This document shows positions 40,192 to 49,850 of a stretch of DNA of 64,000 nucleotides, piece by piece. The notes beneath the pieces are model-generated. The model saw nothing but the letters and a program-made list of their open reading frames with translations, had not been told where the DNA came from and did no database searches. The position numbers and the translations under genes are program-made. This DNA is from Kofleriaceae bacterium (lineage in GTDB: Bacteria > Myxococcota_A > Polyangia > Haliangiales > Haliangiaceae). The stretch spans positions 1 through 64,000 of the forward strand of contig JABFXX010000231.1 of assembly GCA_013368795.1 (NCBI GenBank). The letters run 5' to 3'. How positions within the stretch are numbered: position 1 is the first letter of the stretch; every line of letters starts with the position of its first letter.

Positions 40192-41339
40192 GTGCGGCAC
40201 TCCCCGTCGGTTGGAAGCGTGAAGTGAAGCGTCGCGCCGGTGTCCAGAGCCCCCGTTGCCCAGATGCGGCCACCGTGGCGATGGATGATCCGGCGCACGA
40301 TCGCCAGCCCGATTCCGGTGCCGGGGAACTCGTCGGCCGCGTGCAGGCGCTGGAAGGCGCCGAACATCTTGTCCGCGTACGCCTCGTCGAAGCCGGCGCC
40401 GTTGTCGCGGACGAAGAACGTGCGCTCGCCGTTCTCGTCCGCCACGCCGACCTCGATCCGTGCGTTCGTGGTCTTGCTCGTGAACTTCCATGCGTTATCG
40501 AGCAGGTTCTGGAGCGCGACGCCGAGCAGCCTCGCATCGCCGCATGCCGCGAGACCGTCGGGGATCTCGACGTCGACGCTGCGCTCCGGTGTGCTCGCCG
40601 CGAGCTCGCGAACGCTCTCGCGTGCAGCAGCGGACAGGTCGACGGTCGTCCACGCGAGGTCGGCGCGTGTCACGCGCGACAGGCGCAGCAGGTCGTCGAT
40701 CAGCTTGCCCATGTTCTGCGCGGCCTTGCGCACGCGCTGGAGGTAGTCCTTGCCGGTGGCGTCGAGCACGGTGCCGTAGTCCTCGAGCAAGACCTGGCTG
40801 AATCCGTTGATCGCGCGCAGCGGCGCGCGCAGATCGTGTGAGACCGAGTAACTGAATGCCTCGAGCTCCTGGTTCGCCGACGCGAGTCGTGTATTCGCGG
40901 TGCTCAGTTCGGCTCTCGCGCGCTCGCGCTCGGTGACGTCCTGGATCACGAGCACCGCCGCCGGCTGGCCTTCGATCCTCCCTCGGCGCCCGTACACCTC
41001 GAGGACGGCCCGGCGATCGCCGATCGTCGCGTCGTAGTTCTCGAGCAGCTCGTCGACCTCGGCGAGGATGCGGACCGCCGGATGGAGCTCGCCCGTCACC
41101 GGGTGGCCGTCGCGCTCGAGGACGAGCAGCTCGGTCACCGGCTCGCCGAGCAGCGCGGTGTGGTCGACGCCGGCGAGTCGATCGAACGCGCGGTTGCACC
41201 AGATGATGCGTCCATGTGCGTCGAGCCACGCGAGCGCATCGCGTGCGAGCGACAGCGCGAGCGAGAACCGCCCGAGTGTCGCGTGCAGCTGCTCGACGAG
41301 CACGCACAACGGCCGCGCCTGTGGGGGCTCAGCGAGCAT
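40188..41339 (-). CDS. PAS histidine kinase
   Basis: A 383-residue soluble kinase: PAS (about 30-150, ALAWLDAHGRIIWCNRAFDRLAGVD), coiled linker (ERERARAELSTANTRLASANQELEAF), HisKA with SVSHDLRAPLRAINGFSQVL (phytochrome-kinase type) and HATPase (NLLDNAWKFTSK, DNGAGFDE, GTGIGLAIVRRIIHRHGG). Overlaps the upstream PAS gene by 11 bases and the next kinase by 4. Confidence 0.9.
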   Translation of the reverse strand: MLAEPPQARPLCVLVEQLHATLGRFSLALSLARDALAWLDAHGRIIWCNRAFDRLAGVDHTALLGEPVTELLVLERDGHPVTGELHPAVRILAEVDELLENYDATIGDRRAVLEVYGRRGRIEGQPAAVLVIQDVTERERARAELSTANTRLASANQELEAFSYSVSHDLRAPLRAINGFSQVLLEDYGTVLDATGKDYLQRVRKAAQNMGKLIDDLLRLSRVTRADLAWTTVDLSAAARESVRELAASTPERSVDVEIPDGLAACGDARLLGVALQNLLDNAWKFTSKTTNARIEVGVADENGERTFFVRDNGAGFDEAYADKMFGAFQRLHAADEFPGTGIGLAIVRRIIHRHGGRIWATGALDTGATLHFTLPTDGECRT

Positions 41340-41736
41340 CGAGTGCGACCTCCTCTCCGACGACGTCGATCGTCGCGCCGAACACCCAGCCTCGCTCGAC
41401 GAGCATGCCCGTGATCACGTGCTCGGCGCGAAGCTCGTCGCCCGAGGCCGTCGCGACCCACAGGCCGAGCGGCCGGTCGAGCAGCGTCGGCTCGCGCGTC
41501 ATCAAGAACCGCGAGAAGCCGAGATTGTGCGCATCGCGGAACCTACGCGGGATGATCGTCGTCAGCGGCTGATCGAGGAGCTGGTCGACGCGCCACCGCA
41601 GCGAGCGCGCCAGCTCGGGATCGACGTGCTCGATGAGGCCAATCTCGTTCGCGACGATGATCGAAGGGACTGCGTGATGCGTCAGCGTCGCGAGGCGGGC
41701 GCGAAGTCGATCGACGTGTGGGCTGGCTTCCGTCAC
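41329..41736 (-). CDS. Stand-alone PAS domain protein
   Basis: 135 residues forming one PAS domain (VPSIIVANEIGLIEHVDPELARSLRWRVDQLL...) with the family pattern FSRFLMTREPTLLDRP in the second half. First gene of the five-gene leftward operon ending in GH15; it may sense a ligand and modulate the kinases by dimerisation. A sigma-54-type promoter lies 26 bases upstream of the start. Confidence 0.8.
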   Translation of the reverse strand: MTEASPHVDRLRARLATLTHHAVPSIIVANEIGLIEHVDPELARSLRWRVDQLLDQPLTTIIPRRFRDAHNLGFSRFLMTREPTLLDRPLGLWVATASGDELRAEHVITGMLVERGWVFGATIDVVGEEVALDAR

Positions 41737-41760
41737 TGGCCGACTCCCGATCCCTCGGGT

Positions 41761-41799
41761 TGCAACGGACAGACCAGCGTTTACGCATACTAGGTATGC
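41761..41799 (-). promoter_or_regulatory. Sigma-54-type promoter of the PAS-kinase-GH15 operon with a flanking inverted repeat
   Basis: Leftward TGGTCTGTCCGTTGCA at 41761-41776 has correct spacing and TTGCA; the -12 C is 26 bases from 41736. GCATAC-TAG-GTATGC at 41785-41799 is a perfect 6-base-arm inverted repeat just upstream, overlapping the putative start of the divergent DUF5996 gene. Confidence 0.5.
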
Positions 41800-42809
41800 C
41801 GACAGCGAGAGGAGCGTCGGCGTCGGGCGGTATGACGCACGGCACGACGGATGCTTCGCTGCTTGTCATGCATCCCGAGCTGCAGGAGCTGCCGTTCGAC
41901 GCGTGGAGCGACACGCGCGAGACGATTCATCGCTGGTCTCAGATCCTGGGGAAGATCCAGCTCAAGCTGACTCCGCACGTGAATCACTGGTGGAACGTAG
42001 CCCTGCAGGTCACGTCGCATGGCATCTCGACCGATACGATTCCGTACGGCGAGCGGTGTTTCGACATGGAGATGGACTTCATCGATGACGTCCTGCGTCT
42101 TCGGACGAGCGACGGATCGATCTGGGTGGTCCAGCTCGGGCCTCGCTCGGTCGCCGAGGTCTACGCCGACGTGATGGCGAGCCTCGAGGACGCGCGGATC
42201 GAGGTCCACATCAATACGATTCCCGCCGAGATCGAGAATCGCATCCCGCTCGATCGTGATTTCGAGCATGCGTCGTACGACAAGGAGTACGTGCTGCGCT
42301 GGCACCACGCCGCGTCATGGGCTGCGACCGAGATGGGGCGATTCCGCAGTCAGTACATCGGCAAGCAGAGCCCGGTGCAGCTGTACTGGGGCCACTTCGA
42401 TCTCTCGCTGTCGCGGTTCTCGGGCCGCCGCTGCATCACGGCGCCGCCTGCCGATCCGATCGAGCGCGAGGCCTACTCGCACGAGCTGTTCAGCATCGGC
42501 TGGTGGGCCGGCGACAACCGCTACCGCAGGCCCGCGTTCTACGCGTACGCGGCCCCCGAGCCATCCGGGTTTCCCGTCGCGAGGGTCTCGCCGCAGGAGG
42601 CGTACTACAACGCGCAGCTGCGCGGCTTCTACCTCGACTACGACGACCTCCGGGATGCCGACGAGCCCGACGTGCTCGTTCTCGACTTCTTCCAGAGCGC
42701 ATACGACGCGGCCGCGACGCTCGGCGGCTGGGACCGCATGGCGCTCGAACGTGGATTCGAAGGAGCAATCAGCGATGTCAACGTGTTCGCACCTACGTAC
42801 GCACGATGA
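41796..42809 (+). CDS. DUF5996 family protein
   Basis: About 337 residues, soluble. Strong DUF5996 landmarks: LPFDAWSDTRETIHRWSQI, GKIQLKLTPHVNHWWNV, FDLSLSRFSGRR and PADPIEREAYSHELFSIGWW. The family is widespread and uncharacterised. Starts at 41796 (MPTARG), 41832 or 41868 are all possible; the domain itself begins near 41871. Its last 35 bases overlap the start of the zinc-finger gene, so the two are coupled. Confidence 0.85.
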   Translation: MPTARGASASGGMTHGTTDASLLVMHPELQELPFDAWSDTRETIHRWSQILGKIQLKLTPHVNHWWNVALQVTSHGISTDTIPYGERCFDMEMDFIDDVLRLRTSDGSIWVVQLGPRSVAEVYADVMASLEDARIEVHINTIPAEIENRIPLDRDFEHASYDKEYVLRWHHAASWAATEMGRFRSQYIGKQSPVQLYWGHFDLSLSRFSGRRCITAPPADPIEREAYSHELFSIGWWAGDNRYRRPAFYAYAAPEPSGFPVARVSPQEAYYNAQLRGFYLDYDDLRDADEPDVLVLDFFQSAYDAAATLGGWDRMALERGFEGAISDVNVFAPTYAR

Positions 42810-43032
42810 CGCGGCCCCGACGACGGACGGCTGCAAGGAATGCCTCGAGCTCGGCGATAGCTGGGTCCACCTGAGGCGTTGCCTGCACTGCGGCCACGTC
42901 GGCTGCTGCGACTCGTCGAAGAACAAGCATGCGACGAAGCACTTCCTCTCGACGCATCACCCGGTCGTCCAGTCGTTCGAGCCGGGCGAGAACTGGAAGT
43001 GGTGCTACGTCGACGAGCTATTCGCGGGCTGA
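42775..43032 (+). CDS. UBP-type zinc finger protein
   Basis: An 85-residue single Zf-UBP domain: CSHL near the N-terminus, CKECLELGDSWVHLRRCLHCGHVGCCDSSKNKHATKHF and a final HP motif with W and Y (ENWKWCYVDE). In bacteria these fingers occur alone or fused to other domains, role unclear since ubiquitin is absent. Ribosome site AAGGAGC upstream of ATG 42775, inside the end of the DUF5996 gene. Confidence 0.9.
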   Translation: MSTCSHLRTHDDAAPTTDGCKECLELGDSWVHLRRCLHCGHVGCCDSSKNKHATKHFLSTHHPVVQSFEPGENWKWCYVDELFAG

Positions 43033-44024
43033 TTCGTGACGACGATCTTGCCGCGGGCGTGACCGCGCTCGAGCTCGACGAACGCCTCGCCGATCTCCGC
43101 GAACGGGTACGTGCGATGGAGGATCGGTCGCAGTCTGCCCTCGTCGATCCACGCGGCGAGCTCGGCGAGCTCCTTGCCGTCAGGCCGCATGAACAGATAC
43201 TCGAACCGCGTGCCGTGCTCCTTCGCGATGCGGCGGCGCCTCGCCGTCATGAGCCACAGCGCGGGGCGCACGAACACGGGCAGCCACTCGCGCGCGAATG
43301 CGAGGTCGGGCAGGCCGCCGATACCGACGACGACGCCGCCTCGCTTGACGATGCGGAGCGCCTCGAGCTCGCTCGCGCCGCCGAGCGTCTCGAACACCGC
43401 GTCGAGATCCTTCGCGCGGTCGACGACGCGCTCCTTCGTGTAGTCGATGACCTCATCGGCGCCGAGCTGCTTGACGAGCTCGACGTTCTTCGTGCTCGTC
43501 GTCGTCGTGACGTGCAGGCCGAGGATCTTCGCGATCTGGATCGCGAGGGAGCCGACGCCACCCGCGCCGGCGTGGATCAGCACGCGCTGGCCGGCCTTCA
43601 GCTTGGCGACGTCGCGCAGGGCCTGGAGCGAGGTAAGCCCGGCAAGCGGGACCGCTGCGGCGTCGGCGAATGTCGTGTTCGCCGGCTTCTTCGCGACGAC
43701 GTCCTCGTGCGCCGCGACCTCCTCGGCGAAGCCGCCCATCCGCAGCTTCTCGAGCCGCGCGAACACCTCGTCGCCGACATTGAACTTCGTCACCTCGCCA
43801 CCGCACGCGGTGACGACGCCGGCGACATCGGAGCCGAGGACCGCGGGTAGCTTCAGCGGCACCGCGAGCTTGACCTTGCCCTCGCGCAGCTTCGCGTCGA
43901 GTGGGTTCAGGCCGGCGGCCCTGATGTCGATCAGGACATCGCGCCCACCGACGACCGGTGGCGGCCGGTCCTCGATCCTCATCGCCTCGGGACCACCGTA
44001 GCGACGCAGGACGAGCGCCTTCAC
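43005..44024 (-). CDS. Zinc-independent quinone reductase-like MDR oxidoreductase
   Basis: A 339-residue medium-chain dehydrogenase of the NADPH:quinone reductase subfamily: GroES-like N-domain (MKALVLRRYGGPEAMRIED, GSDVAGVVTACGGEV) and Rossmann domain (GAGGVGSLAIQIAKILGLHV). The catalytic zinc Cys/His set is absent, as normal in this subfamily. ATG 44024 overlaps the stop of the thioesterase gene by 4 bases, so it is the last gene of the ADH-thioesterase-oxidoreductase operon. Its end overlaps the convergent zinc-finger gene by 28 bases. Confidence 0.9.
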   Translation of the reverse strand: MKALVLRRYGGPEAMRIEDRPPPVVGGRDVLIDIRAAGLNPLDAKLREGKVKLAVPLKLPAVLGSDVAGVVTACGGEVTKFNVGDEVFARLEKLRMGGFAEEVAAHEDVVAKKPANTTFADAAAVPLAGLTSLQALRDVAKLKAGQRVLIHAGAGGVGSLAIQIAKILGLHVTTTTSTKNVELVKQLGADEVIDYTKERVVDRAKDLDAVFETLGGASELEALRIVKRGGVVVGIGGLPDLAFAREWLPVFVRPALWLMTARRRRIAKEHGTRFEYLFMRPDGKELAELAAWIDEGRLRPILHRTYPFAEIGEAFVELERGHARGKIVVTNQPANSSST

Positions 44025-44464
44025 GGTGCGACCTCGACGGCGATCGAGGCGAGCGCGGCGCGGATCGACTCGGGAATCGGCGTCGGCGTGCGCGTCGTGC
44101 GGTCGACGAACACGTGGACGAAGTAGCCGTGTGCGGCCGCGCGCGGATCATCGTCGGAAAAGATCGCGATCCCGTACGTCACCGCGCGATGGCCGAGCTT
44201 GTCGACGCGCACGCCCGCGCGGATCGGCTGCGGATACGTGAGCGCCGCGTGGTAGGTGCACTTCGACTCGACGACGAGCCCGATCACGCTCGCGTTCGCG
44301 ATGTCGAGTCCGCCTCGCTCGATCAGGAACCGATTCGCCGCGCTGTCGAAGAAGCTGTAGTACGCGACGTTGTTGATGTGACCGTAGATGTCGTTGTCCA
44401 TCCACCGCGTCGTGATCGGCGTGATGTACGGGTAGGTTTCGATCGTCGGTCGTTCGGGTGGCAT
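44021..44464 (-). CDS. Acyl-CoA thioesterase (4-hydroxybenzoyl-CoA thioesterase fold)
   Basis: A 147-residue single hot-dog domain with TRWMDNDIYGHINNVAYYSF, where the first Asp matches the catalytic Asp of 4HBT-type enzymes. Typically hydrolyses acyl- or aryl-CoA in the cytoplasm. It lies four bases after the iron-ADH gene and overlaps the following oxidoreductase by four. Confidence 0.9.
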   Translation of the reverse strand: MPPERPTIETYPYITPITTRWMDNDIYGHINNVAYYSFFDSAANRFLIERGGLDIANASVIGLVVESKCTYHAALTYPQPIRAGVRVDKLGHRAVTYGIAIFSDDDPRAAAHGYFVHVFVDRTTRTPTPIPESIRAALASIAVEVAP

Positions 44465-44468
44465 CGGA

Positions 44469-45773
44469 TCACCAGTAGGTCAGGGCGCGCTCGAACAGCT
44501 CGTGCAGGCACGCGGCGTCGACCTCGCACGGCGCGTTCGCGAGGAGGCGCTGTTGAGGCATCGTACCGGCGACGAGATCGGCGATGTCGGTCGCTGCGTA
44601 GCCGACACCGGCGAGACCGTTCGGGATCCCGATCGACCGCGCGAGCTCGATCACCCTCGCCGCGAGCAGGTCGCCGGCGTCGTCGGCGTTCGCGCCGCGG
44701 ATGTCCGCGCCGAGCAGGCCGGCCGCTTCGAGGTGGCGATCGGCGCAGAACGTGCCGAACGCGCGGAACACCGCCGGCGCACCGACGGAGACCGCCATGC
44801 CGTGCGGCACGATCGGTGTCTCGGGATACCCGTCGGGCGAGAAGTCGCGCACGCGTCCCGCGACCGCATACGCCATCGCGTGCGGCACGTGGACGCCCGC
44901 ATTGCCGAACGCGATGCCCGCGAGCGTCGCCGCCCACATGATCTGCTCGCGCGCCTCGGCGTCCCTCGCGTCGTGCACGGCGCGGCGCAGGTACGTGTTC
45001 GCAAGCGTCATCGCCTCGCGGCAGCCGAGGTCGCTCCACGGGTTTCGGCCCTGGCTCATCGGCCGCGCGGTCGCCGCGTTCGGCGCGGCGCGCTGCAGGT
45101 ACGGTCGGGCCGTGTACGACTCGAGCGCGTGGCAGAGGACGTCCATCCCGCTCGCCGCGACGACGCTCGCCGGCAGCGTGCTCGTCGTGCGCGGATCGAC
45201 GACGGCCTCGCTCGGCCGTAGCCGCGGCGATGCGATGCCGGTCTTCGCGTGATGCGCGAGCCAGTCGAAGATCGCGATGCCGGTGACCTCGCTGCCGGTC
45301 CCCGAGGTCGTCGGGCAGGCGATGTGCGGCGCGAGCGGACCGGGCACCGGCCTCGCCTCGCCGAGTGGCGCGTTGACGTAGGTGCGCAGCGGCGCGGGAT
45401 GGCTCGCGAGCAGGTTCGCCGCCTTGCACGTGTCGATCACCGAGCCGCCGCCGAGCGAGACGTAACCATCGGCCTTCGCGTCGCGCGCGAACAGCGCGGC
45501 CGCCTCGAAGCTCGCATCGGTCGGCTCGATCGCGACCGCGTCGAACACGGCGACGTCGAGCCCCGCGGCGTCGAGCGAGCGCGAGACCTCGTCGAACCAC
45601 GGCAACACGCGCAGCCGCGCGTCGGTGAACAGCGCGACCCGCCGCATGCCGAGCGCACGGGCGCGATCGCCGACCTCGTCGAGCGAGCCACGGCCGAACG
45701 TGACGCGCGATGCATCGACAGTGAATGCGGTCTCGCATCCCGCCGCAGCTGCGACAATGTGTCGACACGTCAT
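44469..45773 (-). CDS. Iron-containing alcohol dehydrogenase, hydroxyacid-oxoacid transhydrogenase-like
   Basis: A 434-residue group III ADH. It follows human ADHFE1 closely: [91 protein letters not shown] and [10 protein letters not shown]. The conserved Asp and His residues bind the divalent metal. ADHFE1-type enzymes move hydride between 4-hydroxybutyrate and 2-oxoglutarate. First gene of a three-gene operon with a thioesterase and a quinone reductase-like enzyme, hinting at hydroxyacid/acyl-CoA turnover. Confidence 0.92.
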   Translation of the reverse strand: MTCRHIVAAAAGCETAFTVDASRVTFGRGSLDEVGDRARALGMRRVALFTDARLRVLPWFDEVSRSLDAAGLDVAVFDAVAIEPTDASFEAAALFARDAKADGYVSLGGGSVIDTCKAANLLASHPAPLRTYVNAPLGEARPVPGPLAPHIACPTTSGTGSEVTGIAIFDWLAHHAKTGIASPRLRPSEAVVDPRTTSTLPASVVAASGMDVLCHALESYTARPYLQRAAPNAATARPMSQGRNPWSDLGCREAMTLANTYLRRAVHDARDAEAREQIMWAATLAGIAFGNAGVHVPHAMAYAVAGRVRDFSPDGYPETPIVPHGMAVSVGAPAVFRAFGTFCADRHLEAAGLLGADIRGANADDAGDLLAARVIELARSIGIPNGLAGVGYAATDIADLVAGTMPQQRLLANAPCEVDAACLHELFERALTYW

Positions 45774-45868
45774 GCGTCGGCGAGAATCGCAGCTCGCCTC
45801 GCCGCAGGGAAGCGAGCGCGCGACGCTTCGCCGCAGCCTCGGGCGCGCTCCCGGTGCATCGCAATCGC

Positions 45869-46297
45869 ATGAACGAAGCGTTCCTCCGCAACCTCGTCGG
45901 CGTGGTCCTGACGATCGCCGTGATCACCGCGCTCGGGCTCTGGTACGGAATGACGCGGTCGGCGATGCCGAAGCACTCGTTCGCGCCGGAGCAGGCGGCC
46001 GCGAAGACACCCGAGGCGCTGGGCGCGTCGGTGTTCGAGCGCAAGGGCTGCGCGGGCTGTCACTCGGTCGACGGCTCGTCGCGCGTCGGGCCGTCGCTGC
46101 ACCGCGACTTCGGATCGATGGTCGCGCTCGCCGATGGTTCGACGGTCGAGATGAACGAGGCGTACATCCGCGAGTCGCTGCACTCGCCGCGTGCGAAGGC
46201 GAGGCCGGGCTTTCCCGACGTGATGCCGTCGTTCGACGGCGTGCTCAGCGAGCGAGAGACGGATGCGCTCGTCGCGTACATCGCGTCGCTTCGCTGA
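45869..46297 (+). CDS. Membrane-anchored mono-heme cytochrome c
   Basis: 142 residues: an N-terminal membrane anchor ([22 protein letters not shown]) and a periplasmic c-type domain with heme site CAGCH and axial Met in VMPSF. It resembles the cytochrome c domain of CoxB-type subunits ([21 protein letters not shown]). It probably passes electrons to an oxidase, perhaps the adjacent cbb3 system. It faces away from the ADH operon and converges with a small membrane protein with no gap. Confidence 0.88.
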   Translation: MNEAFLRNLVGVVLTIAVITALGLWYGMTRSAMPKHSFAPEQAAAKTPEALGASVFERKGCAGCHSVDGSSRVGPSLHRDFGSMVALADGSTVEMNEAYIRESLHSPRAKARPGFPDVMPSFDGVLSERETDALVAYIASLR

Positions 46298-46495
46298 TCA
46301 TCCCGCGTGCGTGTCCTCCGGCCCCTCGGCACCGCGAAGCATGCGCAAGAGTCCACCGAGGACGCCGGCGCCGAGCGCGACGAGAACGATCATCGCGGAT
46401 GCGCTCGCGAATGAATGCTCCTGCTGGGTCACGGAACCGAACAGCAGGAACGCGAAGCACAAGGGGACCATGACGAGGGCGAGTACGGCTGCCAT
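46298..46495 (-). CDS. Small two-helix membrane protein
   Basis: 65 residues with two membrane helices (AAVLALVMVPLCFAFLLFG and AMIVLVALGAGVLGGLL). No family known. The start is given as 46495 (MAAVLALV) because a sigma-54 promoter occupies 46508-46523 and its predicted transcript begins after the more distal ATG at 46507. It carries a strong enhancer pair and so belongs to the putative regulon. Downstream of, but separate from, the cbb3 operon. Confidence 0.65.
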   Translation of the reverse strand: MAAVLALVMVPLCFAFLLFGSVTQQEHSFASASAMIVLVALGAGVLGGLLRMLRGAEGPEDTHAG

Positions 46496-46507
46496 GACCT
46501 TCCTCAT

Positions 46508-46523
46508 TGCTTCGGCCGTGCCA
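46508..46523 (-). promoter_or_regulatory. Sigma-54 promoter of the 65-residue membrane protein
   Basis: Leftward TGGCACGGCCGAAGCA: perfect -24 half, GC at -12. The -12 C is 14 bases from ATG 46495. Confidence 0.65.
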
Positions 46524-46552
46524 GCAAAATCGGCCAGTTAAGAGCGATTTCG

Positions 46553-46596
46553 CGCAAGGTCTGCGTAGAACTACGTACGAGGCGGCAGGGCCTGCG
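46553..46596. promoter_or_regulatory. Enhancer pair upstream of the 65-residue membrane protein
   Basis: CGCAAGGTCTGCG (46553-46565), 30 bases from the -24 element, and GGCAGGGCCTGCG (46584-46596), centres 31 apart. The first equals the site at 15200 in all 13 bases. The second lies in the 3' end of ccoS. Confidence 0.6.
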
Positions 46597-46744
46597 CACG
46601 GGGCCGATCGTCGTCGAACAGGATGCGGCGCGGCGGCGTGTCGACGTCGTCGAGCTGGCCGGAACGGACCGTCCACACGAACGCAGCGACGGCGCCGCCA
46701 GCGATCAGGAGCGCGAGCGGAAGCACGATGTAGAGCGCGATCAC
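46571..46744 (-). CDS. ccoS: cbb3 oxidase maturation protein CcoS
   Basis: 57 residues: one membrane helix ([23 protein letters not shown]) followed by [20 protein letters not shown], the conserved CcoS tail. CcoS is needed to insert cofactors into cbb3 oxidase. GTG 46744 overlaps the ccoI stop as GTGA. Last gene of the cbb3 operon. Confidence 0.92.
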   Translation of the reverse strand: MIALYIVLPLALLIAGGAVAAFVWTVRSGQLDDVDTPPRRILFDDDRPRAQALPPRT

Positions 46745-49146
46745 GGACGACCTCCTCGAAACGCGCGCGAGCGCAGCGAGCTGCCGAGCACCGTCAGCGA
46801 GCTGGCGGGCATCAGGACGGCGGCGATGAGCGGGTGGATGACGCCGGCGATCGCGAGTGCACCGACGGTGATGTTGTAGGCGAGCGAGATGCGGAGGCTG
46901 CGGCGAATCGTCGCGAGCGTCGCGACCGCACCTTCCGCGGTCGCCGCGATCGCCGCGATCGAGGGCGAGCGAAGGACGACGTCGGCGGCCTCGATCGAGA
47001 TCTCGGCGGCGCCCGACACGGCGATGCCGCACGTGGCAGCGGCGATCGCGGCGGCGTCGTTCACGCCGTCGCCGACCATCGCGACCGGGCTCTGGCGGCG
47101 CTGCGCCTCGACCCGCATGCGCTTGCCCTCCGGCGAGACCTCGCCGGTGCAGCGGTCGGCGGGCAGCCCGAGCGCGGCGCCGACCGCACGGGCGACGCGT
47201 GCATCGTCGCCGGACAGGATCTCGAGGTGCCAGCCGAGCCGGGTGAGCGCGTCGACCGCGGCGCGCGCATCGGGGCGGATCGGATCCGCGAGTCCTGCGA
47301 TCGCGACGATCGTACCGTCGACCGCGATCGCGATCGGCGTCTCGGCTGCGCGTGCGGCCTCGGCGATCCAGCGCTCGATATCGTGGCGCGACTCGCGCGC
47401 GCACTGCTTGCGCACCCATGGCGGAGAGCCGACGATCACGCGGCGTCCCTCGACGGTTCCGGTGATGCCTCGGCCGAGCTCCTCGCGGACCTCGGTCGCG
47501 GTCGCCGTCGTCTCGGCGCATGCGGTGATCGCTCGTGCGATCGGATGTGCGCTGCCGCGTTCGAGCGCGGCGGCGAGCGGACGCGCGTCGGTATCGCCTC
47601 GCCACGACGCGACCGCGAGCTGGCCGGCGGTCAGCGTGCCGGTCTTGTCGAGGTACATCGTGCCGGGCGTCGCGAGGCGCTCGAGCGCATCGGCGCCCTT
47701 CACGAGGATGCCGCGGCGTGCGGCGCGGCCGAGCGCGACGGTGACCGCGAGCGGGGTCGCGAGTGCGAGCGCGCATGGACAGGTGACGATCAAAAGTGCC
47801 ATCGCATGCTCCGCCCCGAGCGCCGGCGAGACGAAGCTCCACGCGACAAACGTCAGGATCGACGCGACGGTGACGGTCGGCACGAACCGGCTCGCGATGC
47901 GATCGACGAGGCGCTCGATCGGCGCCTTGCGCGCGGACAGCGCCTCGATGCTCGCGACGAGCGCGCCGACGCGTGTCTGCTCGCCGACGGCGGTCGCGCG
48001 CACGACGAGCGGGCCGGCGACGTTGACCGTACCGGCGTGCACGGTGTCGCCCGGTGCGACATCGACCGGGCGCGCCTCGCCGGTGAGCAGGCCGGCATCG
48101 ATCGCGGAGCGGCCGCGCTCGACGATGCCGTCGACGGCGATCGTGTCGCCGGCGCGAACCTCGATGCGATCGCCCTCGACGATCGACTCGATCGCGACCT
48201 CCTCGATCGTGCCGTCGGCGGAGACGCGGCGCGCACGGCTCGGCGTGAGCGCGAGCAGCAGCTCGGCGGCGGTCGATGCGCGGCGCTGGTGGCGCAGCAC
48301 GATCCAGCGCGCGACGAGCAGCAGGAACACGAGCATCGCGAGGCTGTCGAAGTAGATCTCGCCGACGCCACGGATCACGTTCGCGCTGCCCCACGCGAGG
48401 CCGGCGACGATCCCGATCGAGAGCGGCAGGTCGAGGTGCATCGTGCGCGCGCGCAGCGCCCCGAGCGCGGTCCTGAACATCGGCGTCGCGGCGAAGCCGA
48501 GCGCGGGGACCGCGACGAGCATCGATGCCCACCGGAAGAACGTCGTGTCGGTGGCGCTCATGCTCGCGAACAGACCGGCGTAGAGCGCGATCGCGAGCAA
48601 CATGAGGTTGCCGACCGCGGCGCCGGCGACGCCGAGCTTGACGAGCAGCGCGCGGTCCTCGCGGCGGCGCTGGGTGTCGCGCTCGACGCCGCGATACGGA
48701 TGCGCGGGATGGCCGATCCGATCGAGGTGGCGCGCGACCTGCGCGAGCGAGGTCCGGGCCGGATCCCACGTGACGTCGGCGCGGCTGCGACCGAGGTCGA
48801 CGCGAACGTCGTCGACGCCGGCGAGGCAGCGCGGCGTCGCCTCGACGAGCCACACGCACGCGGTGCAGCGCAGGTCGGCGAGGTAGAGCGCCGCATGCGC
48901 CTTGCCGTCGCCAGAGGTCCGGACGTGGACGCGCTGGAACGCCGGATCGTCGAGCTCGGTATAGCTCTGCGATGTCGTCGTCGCGGGCGCAGCCTCGTCG
49001 CGCAGCGCGTAGAACTGCTCGAGGCCAAAGCCCGAGATCGACTCGTGCACGACCTCGCAGCCGGCGCAGCAGAACTCGCCCGTGCGGCCGGCGGGAATCG
49101 GCAGGCCGCAGTGAGCGCAGCCAGCGAGCGCGACCGCCGCGGTCAC
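46741..49146 (-). CDS. ccoI: Copper-exporting P-type ATPase CcoI for cbb3 assembly
   Basis: An 801-residue P1B-type ATPase delivering copper for oxidase assembly. N-terminal metal-binding region CAHCGLPIP...[14 protein letters not shown]-like CTACVWLVE, eight membrane helices, intramembrane [11 protein letters not shown] (near 453), phosphorylation motif DKTGT (near 497) and hinge [10 protein letters not shown]. Start is GTG 49146 overlapping the stop of the SafE-like gene (GTGA); the reading frame continues upstream but without homologous sequence. Confidence 0.95.
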   Translation of the reverse strand: MTAAVALAGCAHCGLPIPAGRTGEFCCAGCEVVHESISGFGLEQFYALRDEAAPATTTSQSYTELDDPAFQRVHVRTSGDGKAHAALYLADLRCTACVWLVEATPRCLAGVDDVRVDLGRSRADVTWDPARTSLAQVARHLDRIGHPAHPYRGVERDTQRRREDRALLVKLGVAGAAVGNLMLLAIALYAGLFASMSATDTTFFRWASMLVAVPALGFAATPMFRTALGALRARTMHLDLPLSIGIVAGLAWGSANVIRGVGEIYFDSLAMLVFLLLVARWIVLRHQRRASTAAELLLALTPSRARRVSADGTIEEVAIESIVEGDRIEVRAGDTIAVDGIVERGRSAIDAGLLTGEARPVDVAPGDTVHAGTVNVAGPLVVRATAVGEQTRVGALVASIEALSARKAPIERLVDRIASRFVPTVTVASILTFVAWSFVSPALGAEHAMALLIVTCPCALALATPLAVTVALGRAARRGILVKGADALERLATPGTMYLDKTGTLTAGQLAVASWRGDTDARPLAAALERGSAHPIARAITACAETTATATEVREELGRGITGTVEGRRVIVGSPPWVRKQCARESRHDIERWIAEAARAAETPIAIAVDGTIVAIAGLADPIRPDARAAVDALTRLGWHLEILSGDDARVARAVGAALGLPADRCTGEVSPEGKRMRVEAQRRQSPVAMVGDGVNDAAAIAAATCGIAVSGAAEISIEAADVVLRSPSIAAIAATAEGAVATLATIRRSLRISLAYNITVGALAIAGVIHPLIAAVLMPASSLTVLGSSLRSRAFRGGRP

Positions 49147-49850
49147 GAGGCACCGCCGTGGCAGGACGGACAGTGGGGCGCTGTCACCTGCGCCGTGCCC
49201 GCATCGTGCCAGCGCAGCGCGAGCGTCGCGGTACCGAGCGCGATCAGCGCGAGCGCGGTGACCGCCGGCATGCGCGCGCGCAGCCGCGCGAACACGGGGC
49301 CGGCGAAGCCGAGCACGCCGACCATTGCCGGGACCGTGCCGAGCCAGAACGCGGCCATGACGAGCGCGCCGGCGCTTGCGTGCGCGGTGCTGCCCGCGGT
49401 GACGACGAACGCCCACAGCCAGCCGCACGGGATGAGCCCGGTCAGCGTACCCATGAGCCACGCGCGCGTCTGCGGCTTGCGCGTCCTCAGCTGGACGAGC
49501 GCCGACGAGAACGCCGGGCGCTTCGCGGTGCGCTCGCGTGCGAGCCAGCGAATGCCGAGCGCGCGCGCGGCGTGGACGAGGCCGACCGCGATCACGGCAC
49601 CACCCGCCGTCAGCATCGCGATCCGCTGGACGCCGGAGAGGCGACCCGCGAGATCGAGCGCGCCGCCGAGGAGGCCGGCGAGCGCACCGAGCAGGCCATA
49701 CGTCGTGAGCCGGCCGAGCGAGTGTGCGAGCGCGAGCCGCATCGAGCGCGCGCCGCCGTGCAGGCCGACGAGCGGTCCGCACATCGCGACGCAGTGCAGG
49801 CTGCCGAGCGCGCTCGTCGCGACGATGCCGGCGAGGAGGGCAGGACTCAT
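49143..49850 (-). CDS. Sulfite exporter TauE/SafE-like membrane protein of the cbb3 cluster
   Basis: A 235-residue protein with six helices. [20 protein letters not shown] and [13 protein letters not shown] are diagnostic of the SafE/CcdA-like family that accompanies ccoGHIS genes and is linked to copper handling or cytochrome c assembly. The C-terminus HCPSCHGG could bind a metal or thiol partner. Overlaps both neighbours by four bases. Confidence 0.85.
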   Translation of the reverse strand: MSPALLAGIVATSALGSLHCVAMCGPLVGLHGGARSMRLALAHSLGRLTTYGLLGALAGLLGGALDLAGRLSGVQRIAMLTAGGAVIAVGLVHAARALGIRWLARERTAKRPAFSSALVQLRTRKPQTRAWLMGTLTGLIPCGWLWAFVVTAGSTAHASAGALVMAAFWLGTVPAMVGVLGFAGPVFARLRARMPAVTALALIALGTATLALRWHDAGTAQVTAPHCPSCHGGAS

